From Bacillus sp. EB01 (GTDB taxonomy: Bacteria; Bacillota; Bacilli; Bacillales; Cytobacillaceae), in assembly GCF_000613125.1 (NCBI RefSeq), contig NZ_HG964497.1, forward strand, positions 2,930,971 to 2,994,970: a stretch of 64,000 nt of DNA. The letters run 5' to 3'. A program made the translations under genes and the position numbers. The notes beneath the pieces are model-generated. The model had not been told where the DNA came from, ran no database searches, and saw only the letters and a list, made by a program, of their open reading frames with translations. This document shows, one piece after another, positions 35,234 to 45,070 of the stretch (position 1 is its first letter; each line of letters starts with the position of its first letter).

Positions 35234-38200
35234 TCCCTTTTGTTCCTCCCAAAATTAAACTTTTTAACATGATTTCATCACCGTCTACCATAAATGGCGC
35301 TTCCCCATTCTTGAGTGCCTCTTCAACTGCAAACAGCATCTTGCCGGAAGAATAGCGAATATCTGTTAAGAACCGGAGCAGTTCATTTACTTTTGCCGCC
35401 CCATTGAAATGGTGCGATAAAATATATTCAACAAAATCGACTTCGTTTTTAATCGGTGAATCCAGCGGCAAAATAACCTCGTTATAGGAACCGAGAACCG
35501 TCCACTTACCAGATTTCTTAATAACATCCTCCAGTAAATCCGATGTCCAGAATATCCCTTTATCTAATTCAGGGAGCATTGTCTCATCGAAAATATCGCT
35601 GACAAGCGCATAATCCCTACCCTTTGCTGCCATTACTTCAGGAAGTCGTTTCTTAATGGCCTGATGAAGGATTTCTTCTTTTTCTTGGGTTAGACCAATT
35701 GTTTGCTTGTGGACATATTCTCCAAATTGTCCTTTGGCATAGTAAAGAATCTCCGGCACCTTGCTCAACGTAATATCAAGAATTCTTTCGTCCCCGCCGA
35801 AGACGGTTTCAACCCACTCCATGACTTCCTCGCGGGCAACAATATCGTCCCTTTCCAGGATAAATTGTTCAATGTAGCGCGTTCCCGATAATGAATCAAT
35901 CTTATGTCCAGGTTTTAGAATATAAGGATATTGGGCAAAAATCGCATGGGGTACACCCCGGTTTCTCAGGATTGCATATAAGATTTGCTTCGACTCAATC
36001 CCCATGCTCTTCAAAACAACCTCATGCTCCATGAAAACAGAATGAATCGAGATTAATGGAGACTCCTCAAGATTGTTATGGATAGCCTGAACAACAAACG
36101 GAATTTGGTCTAGCTGAATATGATCGAATAATGACAGCAATGTATAATGACCATATTTGTACTGAACGAACTGCTCGTTTGACGACAGATTAAGTTCAAG
36201 CGTAAACCGTTTCCAGCCCCGTTTTTCAACAAATAGCTCATAAAGTTCATCAAACTGAACAGAACCACCTTTATCGCGGATAAATTGTTCAATATAGTCT
36301 GCATTTGCCCGTCTAACAGAGCCTTCAGGCTGAATGTACGGAAATTTGGTCATTGTCACAAGACCCGTCGAATATTTCCTGAGTAATGTATAAAGAGCGT
36401 ATTCATTCGGTACTTTTCGCTTCTCTGCCTCTTCAATGACAGCATCATAGAGCTTACGGACGTGAATAAACTCTTCGGACTCCAGCATTGTGTGTGCAAG
36501 CCGTTCTACACTCTGAACCCATTCTGAGTCGGTCGTAACAAATGAGGAATGAATATATACACCCCGTCCCCATAACAAAATACGGTCCGAAACATCCGCC
36601 CTGGTGGCAATGGCATAAAAGTCACGTTCCCCCGTAAATTCCCCGGGCATAAGATCATTGGCTTTTTCAAGCAGCTCTTCCTCACGTTTATACACTTCAA
36701 CCCCGTTCGGATATTGAAGCATGACCATTTCAACTGCCTGGAATTTGCGCATCCCCTTTAAAAGCCCCTGGTCGGCATTCAGCCAGTTGACATGTTGTTC
36801 AGCTGTTTTCTCAATAAATTCTGGATTTACGCCATCCTCTTTCCCCTTATCCTGACAAAAGTCCATAAAGTCTGTTGGCGTTATAACATGTAGAGAGAAG
36901 ACTTCTTCCAGTTCCTTCTTTATCCCAATTTTGTAATCTTCAATTTTCTCTTTATCAAGAAGGGACAGGAACATTGAGTCATTCACGCTGACAATGGAGA
37001 GGCCTGCTTCCTCAAGTGTCACGGTTAGAATATAGTGAGAGAAAAGGCCACGATCCAGGAATGAAGCAGAGAAAAATTGAGCCGATTCCTCAACTAACTG
37101 CTTAATGATTGCAATCAATCCACGAATTCTCCGGGCAACACGAATATCACCTTTTTGAAGAATTTGACGAATCCGTTCCCTGGTTACACCTTCCTGTTCA
37201 CCTAGTACCTCAAGTGTCAAATGAGTACCAGACAGCATTGCATTGTAACGCCTTTGCATAAGATCCAAGTAGCGCGGAGATATCTTCTCCGCCTTTAAGA
37301 AATCCTCATCTTCCATTAGCCTTGTCATCCAGTTCTCATAGGAAGCAAGTTCAAGAGCCAGCCTTTCGTTCAAAGGGAGCTGTTGAAGTTGATAGTGCTG
37401 GTTCGCCAATTCAATTAGCGAGGTCAACTTGTCAAAAATCATCTGAACTCGTTTCTTACCGGCGCCTTCAACATTACCGATCTCCTCAAATTGAGTCGGC
37501 AGCTCCCCGACTTTTTCCATCCCGTTTGCAGCCATACCGTCAACCGCTTTTTCTGCAAAAGGAAAATCTTCTTTTCGAATAGGAAAATCCATTAAATACT
37601 TTGGTATGACAAGTGTTTTACTATAAAAGTAAACCAGTTTATTTCCTTCCGAATCGAAAGCTGGCAGTTCCGGTACATTCTCTTGTCCATTCTTTTCTCC
37701 TACCTGATCCCAGAACTTCCTGATCGTTCGTTCACCAACACTTATCAATCTAAGGTGCAGTCCATCGAGAGAATGTGGAAAATCACGTAAGGAAATCATG
37801 CCCAACCCGATTAACTGACGAATCATATTATTACATCCAAGAATACCAAGCTCGTCGATTCTCATTCTGGCCAGATCACTGCGAACAGTCATCTTTTCAC
37901 CTTGAAAACTTAACTCCAAGGTGCCTTCTTGGTAAGGTTCTTCCAAATGTGGCGCATTCTTGGTATTGACAATTCTTGATTCAGAATGTGGATGTTCGTG
38001 AACCTTTGAAGTTTCCTGATCATAATTTTTTCCTGATTGCAATCCACCCTCAATTTGCGCGACTACCTTCTCCGCTTCCATCTTTGTCAGCCATTTAATC
38101 GATTGGCCTAGATAGCCATGTAAATCTATTAATTTGTTTATTTGTTTATCTAGGAATTTCTTGGCCAATAGAGGTGAAAGAAGCTGCCGGATGTCTTCTT

Positions 38201-39449
38201 CGCCATGTCCAGCAACCACAATTTGATGTTCAACAGCGGTGGCAGAGAGCGGCTGAAACGAAGCCAGCCTCCCGTCAAAGCGGAAGCCAAGCCAGAATAA
38301 ATCCTCAAGCACAGCATGAAAATCATCCCGAGATGACTTATAAATGTCTCGCAAATGCTCTTCTGTTAAATCGCCAAGCTTTTGGATGGAAGTATGCTGC
38401 TGCAGACGTTTTAATCCATCAAGCGGAAATTCACTAATATCTTTAGTAAACAATGTTGTAGGTATAAGGAGCTGTCCAGCCTTCCTCCAAAAACCAGCTG
38501 CCACTTTTTCAAGTTGAATGGCCGTGATTGGTTCAGGTTTTACAGGATGCTCTTCCACCCCATTAGGCACATCATATTTAGTTTCTACTTCATTCACGCC
38601 TGCCACTTTTTCTACTTTAGGGTCATTAAGGTTTTTATTCAGTAAAAACCAGCCAGGCTTGTAATTAGTCGCCCTTCCTCCCTTTTTCATAAAACGGAAG
38701 TAAATTCGGTTTTCTTTCAGCGGAAACAGCTTCTCGTTCAGCTCCCAACCGCCTATGACCCAAAGTGCGCCATTCTTAGTCCGGTTATCAATATAGGGAA
38801 TCTGTTTCTCCTCCAGATAATTGAGCAGCGAGAAACTGACGACTTCTTTTTCCACTTCAGTTTCTTCTATTGTGCTAGAAATCGCGTTATCCTTTATCCG
38901 TTTCAGTTCATCCAGTTCCCGCTGGATTTCCTTCTTCATTTCATCCATCTGTTTGAAGCTTTGTTCCAGGTACGGTTTAATGAGCACGCTCAATTCCTGT
39001 TCCGAAAGGGCGCCACTTCCTTTTTCCGGGACAGGCAGCTTGTAGATCGGCGCTTCAAAATCATAGCTCACATAAACCTGCATATACCAAACACTAATAT
39101 CAAACAGGTATTTATGGGCCTTTAAACCATCTTCAATACTAACGGCAGACACATCGTGGGCAGCCTTATTCCCTTTTTTCCGAATCCATTCCAGCTTTAT
39201 ATATAAATCTTCCTCAATCGCGTTCTGCCGGTAAAGTTTATGTATACGTTCAGCATGCTTTAAAGGATATACATTCTCAATTCCTTCTTCCTTACTGACA
39301 AGCTTGACCAGCTGCTCAGTATAAAGCCGAGCCTGCATAAGGACAGTCTGAGGCTGTGTAAATAATGCTTCCTCTAGTTGAACAATTAACGTCAATAGCT
39401 CATTTGAAAAACTCCCGACAAACTCAAAAGCTCCTTGACGATATCCCAT
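35226..39449 (-). CDS. giant multidomain protein with DUF4145-like, HhH and sigma-region-4-like parts
   Basis: This 1407-residue protein starts the operon after TAGGAGG. I see, in order: a helical DUF4145/HEPN-like domain (about 1-150) with KWIRKKGNKAAHD-like spacing; a coiled coil (about 170-200); a GALWVIGGWEL module near 230; and helix-hairpin-helix-like segments resembling the RNA polymerase alpha C-terminal domain (about 340-390, 520-560, and 630-680 with GAGKKRVQMIF). A sigma-70 region-4-like helix-turn-helix EQEGVTRERIRQIL follows near 755. Two winged-helix-like repeats carry PYI and YIEQFI (near 1050 and 1190). It probably recognises DNA; no catalytic motif is evident. Confidence 0.75.
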   Translation of the reverse strand: MGYRQGAFEFVGSFSNELLTLIVQLEEALFTQPQTVLMQARLYTEQLVKLVSKEEGIENVYPLKHAERIHKLYRQNAIEEDLYIKLEWIRKKGNKAAHDVSAVSIEDGLKAHKYLFDISVWYMQVYVSYDFEAPIYKLPVPEKGSGALSEQELSVLIKPYLEQSFKQMDEMKKEIQRELDELKRIKDNAISSTIEETEVEKEVVSFSLLNYLEEKQIPYIDNRTKNGALWVIGGWELNEKLFPLKENRIYFRFMKKGGRATNYKPGWFLLNKNLNDPKVEKVAGVNEVETKYDVPNGVEEHPVKPEPITAIQLEKVAAGFWRKAGQLLIPTTLFTKDISEFPLDGLKRLQQHTSIQKLGDLTEEHLRDIYKSSRDDFHAVLEDLFWLGFRFDGRLASFQPLSATAVEHQIVVAGHGEEDIRQLLSPLLAKKFLDKQINKLIDLHGYLGQSIKWLTKMEAEKVVAQIEGGLQSGKNYDQETSKVHEHPHSESRIVNTKNAPHLEEPYQEGTLELSFQGEKMTVRSDLARMRIDELGILGCNNMIRQLIGLGMISLRDFPHSLDGLHLRLISVGERTIRKFWDQVGEKNGQENVPELPAFDSEGNKLVYFYSKTLVIPKYLMDFPIRKEDFPFAEKAVDGMAANGMEKVGELPTQFEEIGNVEGAGKKRVQMIFDKLTSLIELANQHYQLQQLPLNERLALELASYENWMTRLMEDEDFLKAEKISPRYLDLMQRRYNAMLSGTHLTLEVLGEQEGVTRERIRQILQKGDIRVARRIRGLIAIIKQLVEESAQFFSASFLDRGLFSHYILTVTLEEAGLSIVSVNDSMFLSLLDKEKIEDYKIGIKKELEEVFSLHVITPTDFMDFCQDKGKEDGVNPEFIEKTAEQHVNWLNADQGLLKGMRKFQAVEMVMLQYPNGVEVYKREEELLEKANDLMPGEFTGERDFYAIATRADVSDRILLWGRGVYIHSSFVTTDSEWVQSVERLAHTMLESEEFIHVRKLYDAVIEEAEKRKVPNEYALYTLLRKYSTGLVTMTKFPYIQPEGSVRRANADYIEQFIRDKGGSVQFDELYELFVEKRGWKRFTLELNLSSNEQFVQYKYGHYTLLSLFDHIQLDQIPFVVQAIHNNLEESPLISIHSVFMEHEVVLKSMGIESKQILYAILRNRGVPHAIFAQYPYILKPGHKIDSLSGTRYIEQFILERDDIVAREEVMEWVETVFGGDERILDITLSKVPEILYYAKGQFGEYVHKQTIGLTQEKEEILHQAIKKRLPEVMAAKGRDYALVSDIFDETMLPELDKGIFWTSDLLEDVIKKSGKWTVLGSYNEVILPLDSPIKNEVDFVEYILSHHFNGAAKVNELLRFLTDIRYSSGKMLFAVEEALKNGEAPFMVDGDEIMLKSLILGGTKGNG

Positions 39450-39533
39450 TGCACGACCTCCTATCGTCTTTTTCTACAATTTTAATTACAACACAAATCC
39501 AATATCATTTAAATAGTTTTTTACTATAAATTC

Positions 39534-39545
39534 ACGAATTTTCGT
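39534..39545. promoter_or_regulatory. ACGAA-TTCGT palindrome upstream of the giant gene
   Basis: ACGAATTTTCGT is a short inverted repeat 85 bases upstream of the start codon, next to TATAGT (39528-39523 on the minus strand), a possible -10 element. It may be an operator of the four-gene operon. The support is only position and symmetry. Confidence 0.3.
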
Positions 39546-39721
39546 ATATTTTTTCGATGGTAATAAAAATCGGTTTTTCTGGCAGCGAAAAAGGGCAAAA
39601 ACCATTGCAAGAAGAGCTTTTATTAAAAAACAGAATTCAGGTAAGCAGCCTTACCTTATTTATTGGGAACTTCTTGGCTGGTCGCTTTCATTTATTTTCA
39701 GCGATAGTCATGGACGTAAAA

Positions 39722-39763
39722 TAGGACGGTCCCCATTCATTAAGCGAATGAGAACCGTCCCTC
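39722..39763 (-). terminator. GGGACGG-type hairpin downstream of ggt
   Basis: TAGGACGGTCCCCATTC pairs with GAATGAGAACCGTCCCT. It ends 12 bases before the gamma-glutamyltransferase stop and is a well-conserved copy of the dispersed hairpin. Confidence 0.7.
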
Positions 39764-39775
39764 TTTGCGTAAAAC

Positions 39776-41545
39776 TTACTTCCTTTTCCCCTTTAAATCG
39801 ATACCAATTGCGGCGCCATTTCGGCTGGAGTCCGCAACTCCTTTGAAGATTCCTTTTTCATGGTCAATGAGGATGCTCTGGACATTGCCAATTGTAGTTG
39901 GAGCAGGTCCAAATTTATGCCCCATTCCATTCAGCCTCGAAATGATATCTTGGCCAATTCCCTCTTCGAAACGGTACGAATTTAGGTTATTTGTGTAAAT
40001 CCGTGGCTGCTCGACAGCCGCTTTGAGCTCCATGTCATATTCGATTGCATGGATAATTGTTTGGAGGACAGAAGTGATAATTGTCGGACCACCCGGTGAA
40101 CCAACAGTCAATACCGGCTTGCCATCCTCATACACAATTGTCGGCGTCATACTGCTCAATGGCCGTTTGTTCGGCTGGACTTCGTTCGCACCGCCAGGAA
40201 CGGCATCAAAATCGGTTAATTCATTGTTCAGCATAACTCCGTAGCCCGGAACCATGATGCCTGTCCCGAAAAGCTGCTCGATTGTCGTTGTATACGAAAC
40301 GACATTCCCCCACCTGTCGGCTACAGTAAAGTGGGTAGTCTCCCCATATTTACGGTCATTCGGCTGGCTTGTTGCCTTATAATTTGCAGAGCCATTTTCA
40401 TATTTCCAAGGATCGCCTGCTGTTACGTTCTTGTTCACACTGTTCAGGCTGATTAGTGCCTGGCGCTCTTTAATATAATTTGGATGCAGCAATCCGTTAA
40501 CAGGCACTTTGACAAACTCAGGATCACCGGCAAATGCAGCACGGTCGGCATAGGCCAGATGCATCGTTTCCGCAAGCAAATGATACTTCTCTACAGAATT
40601 TACATCGTATTGGGACAAATCAAAACCATCAAGAATCTTTAGCATTTGCAGAAGAAATACTCCGCCAGAACTTGGAGGCGGCATGCTGGCAATCTGGTAT
40701 CCCTGGTAGTCTCCCCAGATTGGTTTGTCGATCCTGACATCATATTTCTGCAGGTCACTGACCTTCATCGAACCGCCGAAATCCTGGACAACATCCGCAA
40801 TCGCTTCAGCTACTTCTCCTTTATAGAAGGCATCTGTCCCTTTTGAGCGGATTAGCTTAAAAGTTTTAGCCAGATCTTCCTGTACGAGGATATCTCCTTC
40901 CTGAAGGGGTTTACCACCCGGAAGGAAGACGTCTTTAGCAGCTGTACGCGAGAGCATTGCCTGATTGTCGGCAATCGCTTCGGCAAGGACAGAATCAATC
41001 GGGAACCCTTTGTGAGCAAGCTTAACGGCAGGTCCGATCAATTCCTGCATATTTCTCGTTCCCCACATCTCAAGTGCCGTTTCAAGCCCCTTTAATGTTC
41101 CGGGAACGCCAACAGCTTTCCCGCCAGTTGAACGAGTAGCAAAAGGAATTGGATTGCCATTTTCATCGAGGAACATATCAGGTGTAGCGCCAGCTGGGGC
41201 ACGTTCACGGCTGTTCACAATTGTTGTTTCCTTTGTCTTGCCATCATACACCATCATGAAACCGCCGCCGCCAATCCCTGACATCATCGGTTCAACAACA
41301 TTAAGGGCAAACTGGATTGCTACAGCAGCATCAATCGCATTGCCCCCTTTTTTGAGCACGTCCGCTCCAATTTCAGAGGCGAGCGGATGGGCAGTTGCCA
41401 CCATTCCGTCCTTGCCAACGTCAACTTGACTGTAACCGTCATAACTGAACTTTGGCTTTTTAGCCTGCCCGTTGAGCGGTAGTGTCCCAACCAATAATAG
41501 AATAGATAGTAATGCAAACAAACCGACTCTCCAAACTTTCTTCAT
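39776..41545 (-). CDS. ggt: secreted gamma-glutamyltransferase
   Basis: The 589-residue exported enzyme transfers or hydrolyses gamma-glutamyl groups of glutathione, glutamine or poly-gamma-glutamate. After a signal peptide (residues 1-28) the large subunit contains NVVEPMMSGIGGGGFMMVY and the conserved NSRERAPAG. The autocatalytic cleavage site is GETTHFTVAD, with the nucleophilic Thr near residue 404. The small subunit has RPLSSMTPTIV and GSPGGPTIITSVLQ. The length is typical. It appears monocistronic, with ribosome binding site GAGGAGGGG. Confidence 0.93.
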   Translation of the reverse strand: MKKVWRVGLFALLSILLLVGTLPLNGQAKKPKFSYDGYSQVDVGKDGMVATAHPLASEIGADVLKKGGNAIDAAVAIQFALNVVEPMMSGIGGGGFMMVYDGKTKETTIVNSRERAPAGATPDMFLDENGNPIPFATRSTGGKAVGVPGTLKGLETALEMWGTRNMQELIGPAVKLAHKGFPIDSVLAEAIADNQAMLSRTAAKDVFLPGGKPLQEGDILVQEDLAKTFKLIRSKGTDAFYKGEVAEAIADVVQDFGGSMKVSDLQKYDVRIDKPIWGDYQGYQIASMPPPSSGGVFLLQMLKILDGFDLSQYDVNSVEKYHLLAETMHLAYADRAAFAGDPEFVKVPVNGLLHPNYIKERQALISLNSVNKNVTAGDPWKYENGSANYKATSQPNDRKYGETTHFTVADRWGNVVSYTTTIEQLFGTGIMVPGYGVMLNNELTDFDAVPGGANEVQPNKRPLSSMTPTIVYEDGKPVLTVGSPGGPTIITSVLQTIIHAIEYDMELKAAVEQPRIYTNNLNSYRFEEGIGQDIISRLNGMGHKFGPAPTTIGNVQSILIDHEKGIFKGVADSSRNGAAIGIDLKGKRK

Positions 41546-42079
41546 ACAAACCCCTCCTCTTCATTCATTCACTTATATGGTAAGGAAAAGAATAGAAGGT
41601 TAGCAAATATTTGACTGAATATTATAAATTTTGAATATATAGTCCTAGCTGTTTTTGAAAAATAGGGTAAAAAGACACGATTTACCTTGGCATATAGCTG
41701 TCGTTTAGATAATGAAAGACCCACCCTTTTGGCATAAAATAATCCCTATCATTCTCGTAATTCTGCCCGTTATACAATTAGATAACATTCGACAAAATCC
41801 CAGGGAGTGACAGGCACCTAGAAACCGTTATCTTTGAACAATTTTTTTAGTAGAGTTACACTAATCTCGAAAACAATATATTTTAAAATATTAATTACTT
41901 TTGGAATGGTTGATAAATATACATAGTTTGCAACTATCAAAATCCAATGTGATGTCCTTCTTTTACTAACGAAGCGGGTTTGTGGAACTAGCAATTGATA
42001 TACTACACAATCTTCCTGTTACAAATTAGCTCTTAAGTTAATTTGGAGCGTTTGAATATAATTAAAAGGAGAGGTAAAC
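41546..42079. other. intergenic between divergent ggt and SDR genes
   Basis: No gene is evident in this A/T-rich stretch. One half-element GGGAGTGACAGGCACC (41803-41818) belongs to the GTGACAGGC repeat family. A TATAAT-like box at 42056 lies close to the SDR start and may be its -10 element. Confidence 0.45.
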
Positions 42080-42838
42080 ATGGCGAAATTAGATAACAAA
42101 GTTGCGTTTATTACAGGTGCAGGATCTGGAATGGGTAAAGCTCAAGCTAGCCTTTTTGCAAAAGAAGGGGCAAAAGTTATAGCCGCTGATATCAATCTTA
42201 ATGGGGTACAAAAAGTTGTAGAACAAATTAATGCTGAAGGAGGCGATGCACTGGCAGTAGAAATAGATGTGTCAATTAAAGCCAGTGTAGAAGCTGCCGT
42301 AAACAAAGGATTAGAGCAGTATGGAAGAATTGATATTTTAAGTAATACAGCCGGGATTCTGGATGGATACGCTCCTACCCTGGAAACCTCAGAAGAACTT
42401 TGGGACAGAACTATTAACATCAACCTGAAAGGTGTTTACTACGTAACGAATGCCGTTCTTCCACAAATGATTGAAAACGGTCAAGGTGTCGTTATTAATA
42501 TTGCTTCCATTGCTGCATTTGTAGCTGGAGGCGGTGGTGCAGCATATACAGCATCTAAACATGCTATTGCCGGGTATACCAAACAGCTGTCTTTTGATTA
42601 CGGTCAAAAAGGAATAAGAGCAAATGCTATTGCCCCTGGAGCAGTTGAAACTGGTATGACAAAACAAATTTTTGAAGAAGGTTCAGCAGCCGTAATGGAA
42701 GCTGTAAACTCTGTTCCTGCAGGCAGATACGGCCAAGCAGAGGAAATTGCTGATGTTGCATTATTCCTGGCAAGCGAAGATGCTTCCTTTATGCACGGGG
42801 CAATTGTACCAGTTGACGGTGGCTGGATAGTAAAATAA
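42080..42838 (+). CDS. short-chain dehydrogenase/reductase (FabG-like)
   Basis: The 252-residue classical SDR has the cofactor motif TGAGSGMG (residues 12-19), D60-like acidic residues after the second strand favouring NAD, and the catalytic Ser in IASIAA with YTASK (Tyr-x3-Lys). The usual NNAG motif reads NTAG here, a tolerated change. It oxidises or reduces an alcohol/ketone substrate that cannot be assigned. The start follows AGGAGAGG. It is monocistronic with a strong terminator. Confidence 0.88.
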   Translation: MAKLDNKVAFITGAGSGMGKAQASLFAKEGAKVIAADINLNGVQKVVEQINAEGGDALAVEIDVSIKASVEAAVNKGLEQYGRIDILSNTAGILDGYAPTLETSEELWDRTININLKGVYYVTNAVLPQMIENGQGVVINIASIAAFVAGGGGAAYTASKHAIAGYTKQLSFDYGQKGIRANAIAPGAVETGMTKQIFEEGSAAVMEAVNSVPAGRYGQAEEIADVALFLASEDASFMHGAIVPVDGGWIVK

Positions 42839-42871
42839 ACATATAATAGTTTAACAGAGCCAATATAAAAG

Positions 42872-42915
42872 AAACGCTCAAATGTTACTACTTCAACATT
42901 TGTGCGTTTTTTTCT
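42872..42915 (+). terminator. rho-independent terminator of SDR gene
   Basis: AAACGC-CAAATGTT pairs with AACATTTG-GCGTTT and is followed by TTTTTC. The stem starts 33 bases after the stop codon. Confidence 0.88.
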
Positions 42916-43051
42916 TTTGGGTATTTACCTACAAAAACCAATCCGTATACTTTTCATTATTCGAAATTCCATAAGACGGATACATTCTTACATACACTTG
43001 CAGGCCTTCAGTTGTTAGAAACCTGGCAGCTTGCTTAGAGGTAATGCCACC

Positions 43052-43213
43052 TTATAACCCACCGCAGTTTGGAGGATTATCTTTATCTCCCTCGGCGAAA
43101 TCATTGCCTTTTGCCACTGATTCAAGTCCATAATCTATATTATTTATCTCGTGTACAGATTCATTTTGAATGTTGGATTGAGTATTCTGATGCTTTTCTT
43201 TGTTGTCTCTCAT
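43052..43213 (-). CDS. small hydrophilic protein of unknown function
   Basis: A 53-codon frame starts at ATG 43213, eight bases after a good GGAGGG, and stops at 43052. The product is very polar (MRDNKEKHQNTQ at the start) and ends DKDNPPNCGGL. It has no membrane segment. Composition is like that of small sporulation or stress peptides in Bacillaceae, but I do not recognise it. It lies alone between the SDR terminator and the 52-bp repeats. Confidence 0.55.
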   Translation of the reverse strand: MRDNKEKHQNTQSNIQNESVHEINNIDYGLESVAKGNDFAEGDKDNPPNCGGL

Positions 43214-43299
43214 TGCTTTCCCTCCAGAGTTTTTTAATAGCTTACTCTTAGAGGGATCAATTAATTCGCTTTAACGTTACATACTACTCGGTAATTCTA

Positions 43300-43541
43300 C
43301 GGCTGTTGGAATATGATCTAGAATACTTATTACTGGACGAATCCCCTTCTTCCTAATGGAGTATCGTCTAGAAAACCCTATTTACTCGACGAATCTATAT
43401 CTGCCTACTGAAGTTTCGTCTAGAAAACCCTATTTACTCGACGAATCTCCATCTGCTTACTGAAGTTTCGTCTAGAAAATCCTATTTACTCGACGAATCC
43501 CCTTTTCCCTATTGGAGTTCCGTCGAGAAAACCCAATTACT
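43300..43541. repeat. 52-bp tandem repeat, four full copies plus a partial
   Basis: Units starting GACGAATC lie at 43336, 43388, 43440 and 43492, exactly 52 bases apart, with a partial unit before them. Within a unit GACGAA can pair with TTCGTC, and TCGTCTAG at a unit end can pair with CTCGACGA of the next, giving alternative hairpins. The array ends where the decayed helicase copy begins. Confidence 0.85.
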
Positions 43542-44157
43542 TGTCACGCCACTCCAACCGTTCTCTTCTATCTGTTTCTCAAATGTCATCCCAGCGTCCG
43601 AGCCAAGTATTCCAGACACGCGCATAATAGGTATCCTGTTCTTTGTTGTACAATTGAAAATCCAGGCACGGGAGGTATTCGACTTTCTGTTACTTAAAGC
43701 TATTCACGGCGGACACCACTGTTTGAAAGCTGTCTTCGTCCACTCGGTTTTCTCTTTCAGCGAGAAATTGCAAGATCAGCTCTAAACTGGCCACACTCTG
43801 ATTATATGCATACCGATAAAGAAGCAGTTCTTCGTCCGATTCAGGCAAAGGCTCATTCATCTCTAGCCAAATCTCATCGTGGAGCGGGCTGTATGAAAGT
43901 ACGGTCAACTCTTCTTCCAGTTCCTCTTCCATGATTCTGGTCTTTAGCTGGTCCTGCCCTTTCGATGTCAGTTTGTAAGTTCCATTTTCCAAACGGATCA
44001 AGCCCATACGCTGCATTTTCTTCAATAAATCCTCAATGAACAGTTCCTCTACCAATAGGAACTCGGACAAATTGGCTGCGCGTCGGATTTGGGATTGTTC
44101 GAACGTGAGGAGTATCATCTTCATGAGAATGTCCATTTTCAACCCGTTACCCGGCCA
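43541..44157 (-). pseudogene. decayed copy of the winged-helix gene at 57658-58425
   Basis: A long open part encodes MDILMKMILLTFEQSQIRRAAN and onward, nearly identical to residues 45 on of the intact gene, including EELFIEDLLKKMQRMGLI. A stop after VNSFK (43690) cuts the frame; downstream DNA to 43541 still matches the C-terminal codons of the intact gene with indels. The first 44 codons of the intact gene are missing, and the frame is fused to the helicase tail instead. Confidence 0.85.
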
Positions 44158-44703
44158 AACGCCCAGGCTCACCTCTTCAAGGATTCGCAGGCCATCGTGT
44201 TTTTTTACAGATTCCAATACGTGAGAATACATTTGTCTAGCACCCGAATGTTTTGTTGGCTTTGAAACATCTGTGTACTGCCAATCATCACAAGCAGCTC
44301 CCTTTCCCTCGACAGAGCGACATTCAGCCTGCGGTAGCCTTTGGTAAAGCCGATATCGTCATGCTAAGAATCGTGATTGCACAACATACTTAACAAAATC
44401 AAATCCATCTCCATCCCCTGGAATCGGTCCACTGTCCCCGTGCGGATCGTTAAGTGAGGCAAGCGCAATTCCTGCATAAGCATCCGGTCAATCCTTTTCA
44501 CCTGCTCTCAGTAAAAACTGATGACGCCAATGCTTTTTTTCTCATCTGCTTCCATTCTTCCAGCCTGCTTTGCCTCTCCGGTCGCCGCCTCCAACTTCCC
44601 CAGCAATACACCACTCCTCTTCAATTCTGCCGGGTTGTACAAGCTCTTTCCGCCTTTCATTCTTTCAAAAAATGCAGGCTTGTCCAGCCATAGGAGATAT
44701 CTT
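44158..44703 (-). pseudogene. decayed C-terminal fragment of the SF1 helicase at 58418-62188
   Basis: The minus strand still encodes helicase motifs V and VI (RTGTVDRFQGMEMD; YRRLNVALSRERELLVMIGS) but with several in-frame stops and shifts. Homology to the intact gene ends near 44703, inside its last 250 codons. The last 25 codons are fused in frame to the winged-helix copy. It is a truncated, dead duplicate. Confidence 0.85.
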
Positions 44704-44940
44704 CGGTGTTAGCTGTGAGGTAAAAATGACCGCATAATACGGCGGCTCCGGAGCCTCTTTTCGTATTCCTAATTCCTTTAATTTAACAGGTTACAGAAAG
44801 ATGTAATGGGAATTTATGTAAAGAAACGGTAAACTGCATTATTATGGATAGGTTGCAGCTCCCCTGAAAGATCATAAACCCAGGTTTAACTCTCTTTCAT
44901 AAATTAGTTTTTTATTTACAATTAGCATGAATTACACTGG

Positions 44941-44968
44941 GCGTCTCCGCATTGACGGGGGCGCTTTT
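44941..44968 (+). terminator. terminator-like hairpin upstream of ger operon
   Basis: GCGTCTCCG pairs with CGGGGGCGC (two wobble pairs) around a six-base loop and is followed by TTTTCC. It lies about 100 bases before the gerA-type gene and may insulate that operon from upstream transcription. Confidence 0.5.
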
Positions 44969-45070
44969 CCGATGTGGAAATGGATAAGAAAAGGCGGAAT
45001 GAGCATAATAAAGTCTGGAAAGAAAGGGAGTTTTTACAGAACTTATTAAGGATTTCAGGTGAGAAAATAT

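Noticed and set aside
43336-43541. Possible CRISPR array
   Set aside because: The 52-bp units are nearly identical along their whole length, so there are no variable spacers, and no cas gene is in the window.
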